From: Cervus elaphus
Lineage: Eukaryota; Chordata; Mammalia; Artiodactyla; Cervidae
Length of the DNA: 64,000 bases
Assembly (NCBI RefSeq): GCF_910594005.1
Contig: NC_057823.1
Span: 94,660,015 to 94,724,014 of the forward strand
Direction: 5' to 3'
This document shows positions 59,657-64,000 of this stretch, piece after piece (position 1 is the stretch's first letter; every line of letters starts with the position of its first letter). Position numbers and translations under genes: made by a program. The notes under the pieces are model-generated. The model did not search any database and was not told the DNA's origin. It worked only from the letters and a program-made list of their open reading frames with translations.

Positions 59657-60352
59657 GAAGTGAAGTATCAGTATCAGTTCAGTCGCTCAGTCCTGTCCGA
59701 CTCTTGTGACCCCATGGACTGCAGCACGCCAGGCCTCCCTGTCCATCACCAACTCCCGGAGCTTACTCAAACTCATGTCCATCGAGTCAGTGATACCATC
59801 CAACCATCTCATCCTCTGGTGTCCCCTTCTCCTCCTGCCCCCAATCCCTCCCAGCATCAGGGTCTTTTCCAATGAGTCAGTTCTTCGCATGAGGTGGCCA
59901 AAGTATTGGAGTTTCAGCTTCAACATCTGTCCTTCCAATGAACACCCAGGACTGATCTCCTTTAAGGTGGACTGGTTAGATCTCCTTGCAGTCCAAGGGA
60001 CTCTCAAGAGTCTTCTCCAACACCACAGTTCAAAACCATCAATTCTTCTGCACTCAGCTTTCTTTATAGTCCAACTCTCACCACGATACATGACTACTGG
60101 AAAAACCATAGCCTTGACTAGACAGACCTTTGTTGGCAAAGTAATGTCTCTGCTTTTTAATATGCTGTCTAGGTTGGTCATAGCTTTTCTTCCAAGGAGC
60201 AAGCTTCTTTTAATTTCATGGCTGCAGTCACCATCTACAGTGACTTTGGAGCCCCCCAAAAATAAAGACAGTCACTGTTTCCCCTGTTTCCCCATCTACT
60301 TGCTGTGAAGTGATGGGACCAGATGACATGATCTTAGTTTTCTGAAGTGAAG
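59657..60352 (-). mobile_element. BovB LINE 3' end (ART2A-like) in RHOBTB3 intron 3
   Basis: Antisense, about 680 bp, from tcagttcagtcgctcagtcc to catgatcttagttttctg. The minus strand keeps 190 codons of the RTE reverse-transcriptase C-terminus (GCCTGG-type end EAWRAAVHGV; FELWCWRRLLRVPW). A short direct repeat GAAGTGAAG lies at 59657-59665 and 60344-60352. Lies about 230 bp after the exon 3 donor. Confidence 0.92.
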
Positions 60353-60734
60353 GAAGTCAGTCATTGTGTTCTTTTTGATATGGGAGAGTTATTGGGCTGA
60401 TGCTGAGCCCTGGAAAACTGTTTTTGACAATCTAAGGGACTATCAGTTGGGAAAGATAAATTGTCCCCATAAGGATGTGGGGTTGAGAGCTGAGTTCTTA
60501 GGTAGGTGTGCAGTGAATGAGCTGAATGCTTTGACAGCCCCACCTCGAGAGTATTGTTGACTCCACAGCTGGTGGGTGGTTTTGGTTCAGTCGGTTTCAG
60601 TAGTTGCTGCTCTGCATACTGTTGTCAGATTATCTCAGGGTCAACTCAGAATTCTCTTTGAATTGATGGTGTTTTCTAGCTCGTAAGGATTATTTCCTCA
60701 GTAAAACTGTCTTTAAAATTCTGTTTTTATTCGT
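60353..60734. other. RHOBTB3 intron 3, unassigned
   Basis: No gene or confident repeat. Confidence 0.35.
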
Positions 60735-61195
60735 TTTTTCCTTCCTTTTTATTGAAGTATAGCAAAATAAAGGACATTAGACTTCACTAATTTTAGAGCA
60801 CAGTTCAATACATTTTTACATGTGTGCGCCTCTATGCAGCCATCTCCTACAGATCAAGATATATAGAACTTCTCCTCATTCCAGAAGCCTCTCATGCCCC
60901 TACCCACTTAATAACACTCCTCCCCAGAGGTAGCTGCTATTCTGACTTCTAACATCATAAGTTAGTTTTACCTGTTCCTGACCCTCATACAAATGGAATT
61001 ATGCAATATGCAGTGTCTTTTGTTTGACTGATTTCAGTTAGTGTGATACTTTTGAGATTCATGCATGCAAAACTTATCTGTAATTTGTTCCTTTTATTGC
61101 TGTGTATTGTCCCATTGTATGAGTACACCAGGGTTTATCTCTGCATTCTTTTGATGATGCTTAGGTAGATTTCTAGCAGGATTTTGGGGTCACAC
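60735..61195 (-). mobile_element. Old L1 (L1M) 3' region, antisense
   Basis: ttttattgaagtatagcaaaataaagg, gcagccatctcctacagatc, caaatggaattatgcaatatgc, agattcatgcatgcaaaac. Confidence 0.65.
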
Positions 61196-61795
61196 GGTAG
61201 ATGTTTGTTTAGCATTAGTAGACGTGAATAAAGCAGGCTTGACCCTTCTTTGACCCCATGTCCCCTCTACTTCCCTAACTTTCTTTTTATTGCTGGTCAC
61301 AGTTCTTAAACGAGTCATCCACACTTCCTGAGTCTGCTTCCTGACTTCCCATTCATTCTTGAGTCCACTATAGTCTGACTTGACTTTTGCAATGACGCTG
61401 GGTTTGTTTTCACTCAGGGCTGCCAATTACATGCCTGTCGCCCAATTTAATTGGCATTTTAATAACAATCTTCCCTTTGAAGTTATTCAAACACATCTCT
61501 CTCTCCACTCAGCAAAAGCTACTTTTTCTTTTCCTGGTTGTTGTAATTCTCTGTCTTATTTCCTGGCTCCCTGAGCCTCCCTCACACACGTGCACCGAGT
61601 CAGTACATCCTGTAGCTGTTGCCCAGGGTCCCATCCTTTTTCTTCACCTCTTCTTGCTGTTTCCTCTGACCTGAACCTGCTAATCTGTTGTCCTCACTTC
61701 CCCTGCAGCAACACGATGATTACCCAGTCTCTTTCTCTGGCTCCAGTCTCTCTCCTGACCCATGTCTCCACAAATACCTTCCTCTTTCTACTGAG
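61196..61795. other. RHOBTB3 intron 3, pyrimidine-rich, unassigned
   Basis: Composition suggests a decayed L2-type LINE, but I cannot assign it. No gene. Confidence 0.35.
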
Positions 61796-63159
61796 TTCCC
61801 CAATCTTTTTTTTTTTTAATTTATTTTTTAAATTGAAGGATAATTGCTTTACAGAATTTTTCTGTTCCCTGTCAAACCTCAACATGAATCAGCCATAGGG
61901 ATACATATGTCCCCTCCCTCCCCTCTCCCTCCCCACCCCACGCCTCTAGGTTGATACAGAGTCTCTGTTTGAATTTCCTGAGCCAGACAGCAAATTCCCA
62001 TTGGTTATCTATTTTACATAGGGTAGTGTAAGTTCCCATGTTACTCTTTCCATACATCTCACCCTCTCCTCCCCTCTCCCCATGTCCATAAATCTATCCT
62101 CTATGTCTGTTTCTCCATTGTTGCCCTGTAAGTAAATTCTTCAGTACCATTTTTCTAGATTCCATATAAATGTGTTATAATACGGTATTTATGTTTCTCT
62201 TTCTGACTCACTTCACTCTGTATAATAGGTTCCAGTTTCATCCACCTCATCAGAAGTGACTCAGATGTGTTCCTTTCTATGGCTGAGTAATATTCCATTG
62301 TGTATATATACCACAACTTCTTTATCCATTCGTCTGTTGATGGACATCTAGGTTGCTTCCATGTTCTAACTATTGTAAATAGTGCTGCGGTGAACAAAGG
62401 GATACCTGTGTGTTTTTCAATTTTGGTTTCCTCACGGTATATACCTAGGAGTGGGATTGCTGGGTCATATGGTGGTTTTATTCCTAGTTTTTTAAGGAAT
62501 CTGCATACCATCTTCCATAGTGGCTATATCAATTTACATTCCCACCAACAGTGCAAGAGCATTCCCTTTTATCCACACCCTCTGCAGCATTTATTGTTTG
62601 TAGACTTTGTTGGTGGCAGTTCTGACCGGTGTGAGGTGATACCTCATTGTAGTTGTGATTTGCATTTCTCTAATAATGAGCAATGTTGAGCATCTTTTCA
62701 TGTGTTTATTAGCCATCTGTATGTCTTCTTTGGAGAAATGTCTGTTTAGGTCTTTTCCCCACGTTTTGATTGGATTGTTTGTTTTTCTGGCATTGAGTCG
62801 TATGAGCTGCTTGTATATTTTGGAAATTAATCTTTTGTCAGTTGTTTCATTTGCTATTATTTTCCCCCATTCTGAGGATTGTCTTTTCACCTTGCTTATA
62901 GTTTCATTTGTTGTGCAAAAGATTTTAGGTTAAATCAGGTCCCACTTGTTTACTTTTGTTTTTATTTCCATTACTCTAGGAGGTGAGTCATAGAGGATCT
63001 TGCTTTGATTTATGTCATCGAGTGTTCTGCCTATGTTTTCCTCTGAGAGTTTTATAGTTTCTGATCTCACATTTAGGTCTTTGATCCATTTTGAGTTTAT
63101 CTTTGTGTTAAGATAACTGTTAAGAAGTGTTCTAATTTCATTCTGAATTCCCCAATCTT
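61796..63159 (-). mobile_element. 5'-truncated L1 with 12-bp target-site duplication
   Basis: About 1.34 kb of artiodactyl L1 in antisense, poly(T) at left. The minus strand reads ORF2 C-terminal pieces NRHFSKEDIQMANKHMKR and PYDPAIPLLGIY with stops between. TTCCCCAATCTT is repeated at 61796-61807 and 63148-63159. It is antisense to RHOBTB3. Confidence 0.94.
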
Positions 63160-64000
63160 GATAAATGATGCCAAACCTATCTGTTCACCCACACTAGAAT
63201 CATCCAAGCAGTCTTTCTTTCCTGTTCTGCACATCCAGTTGACTCGGAAGCTGTTTTGATTTATATTTTAAATAAACCTCAAACTCATCATCTTTACTGA
63301 ATTTCAGATCCTAGTGATTTAATTATCTGTCAGAGTGACTTTCTTTTTGGGCTAGACGGGCAGTTCCAAATTTTGTAGGATTTGAGATCTGTACAATTTT
63401 GTAGAGGTTCTTTGTAAGAAAGAAAAAACTACAAAATAGCAGACATACATGTATACAAATGAATCTTTACTTAGAATGTGAAAAGAAAGCAAAATAAATT
63501 ATAACTCCAAAAGAACTATCAAATACCCCAGACATTAAAAAAAAATTTGTTTAAAAACCTGACACTTCTCTAACTTTCCTTATATTTTTTTGGCTGCAGC
63601 GTCTTTGATCAAGTCTTCACATGATGGCCACTTTCTGAGATTTTCTGTAGAGCAAAAAGAATGATAATTGGGCTTTTTTTTGGTGTTGGCACAACAGTTT
63701 GTGTTGTGTTTGTCTCTCAGCTCTGCCTCTTTGTGTCCTGATGCTGGACTAGTCTGCACTGGGGGTGGAAGAAGCATTCCTGGAGTCCGTTCACGTACCG
63801 AGACAGCTCGCAAACACTTACAAGGAAGTGACTACAGACCGCAAATAGTATCTCACTAAACCTAAATTTAAATTCCTCTTTAGCGGCATCCTAAAAATGT
63901 CCACAGCTATTCCAAAGCTGCCTGATGCAAGGTGAAGTGAGTTAGATTGCAAAGAGGCTGGTGTCTTCACCAGGCATAGTCAGACTGTCTCATTTTGCGT
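63160..64000. other. RHOBTB3 intron 3 to window edge, unassigned
   Basis: No RHOBTB3 exon 4 (expected to encode EELPCTC... next) is seen. A minus-strand frame of 77 codons at 63580-63813 (PPPVQTSPASG; RKWPSCEDLIKDAAAKK) is not recognised and may be part of a retrocopy or chance. Confidence 0.4.

Noticed and set aside
1..64000. CRISPR arrays, phage, operons or defence systems
   Set aside because: The window is vertebrate nuclear DNA with introns and SINEs; no regularly spaced repeat-spacer structure is present. The tandem repeats seen are minisatellites without unique spacers.

Overview
This is a stretch of a ruminant (pecoran artiodactyl) genome. It is dense in Bov-tA/Bov-A SINEs and in BovB LINE 3' fragments, alongside artiodactyl L1 copies and older mammalian repeats (L1M, L2, MIR, Tigger/MER2, a mariner-like MITE). 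The sequence alone does not separate cattle from sheep, goat or buffalo.

Two protein-coding genes are present, arranged head to head about 26 kb apart. On the minus strand, positions 192-27452 hold all five coding exons of SPATA9 (spermatogenesis-associated 9). The exons join with canonical GT/AG sites into a 253-residue protein with one hydrophobic segment; the 3'UTR runs to the left edge. On the plus strand, a CpG island at about 53.2-54.3 kb is the promoter and first exons of RHOBTB3, an atypical Rho-family protein with ATPase activity and BTB domains. Its first 138 codons are spread over three exons (to 59427), and the gene continues off the right edge inside intron 3. SPATA9-RHOBTB3 in opposite orientation matches the order known from human chromosome 5q15.

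Layout: 1-27.5 kb, SPATA9 with repeat-filled introns; 27.5-53.1 kb, intergenic, with many SINEs, BovB pieces, L1 fragments, a probable processed pseudogene (about 36.8-38.0 kb) and a possible solo LTR outside it at 23.6-24.2 kb (SPATA9 intron 2); 53.2-54.3 kb, CpG island; 54.3-64 kb, RHOBTB3 introns 2 and 3.

No novel biological system (defence locus, CRISPR, phage, gene cluster) is visible. The most interesting local observations are: a RHOBTB3 start codon split by a 178-bp intron, whose retention would re-create an ATG and stop exactly on the acceptor TAG; a tetranucleotide repeat that appears to have shortened the SPATA9 C-terminus; a 5'-inverted L1 with a candidate 3' transduction and a clean TTTT/AA target site; and several minisatellite-like expansions.
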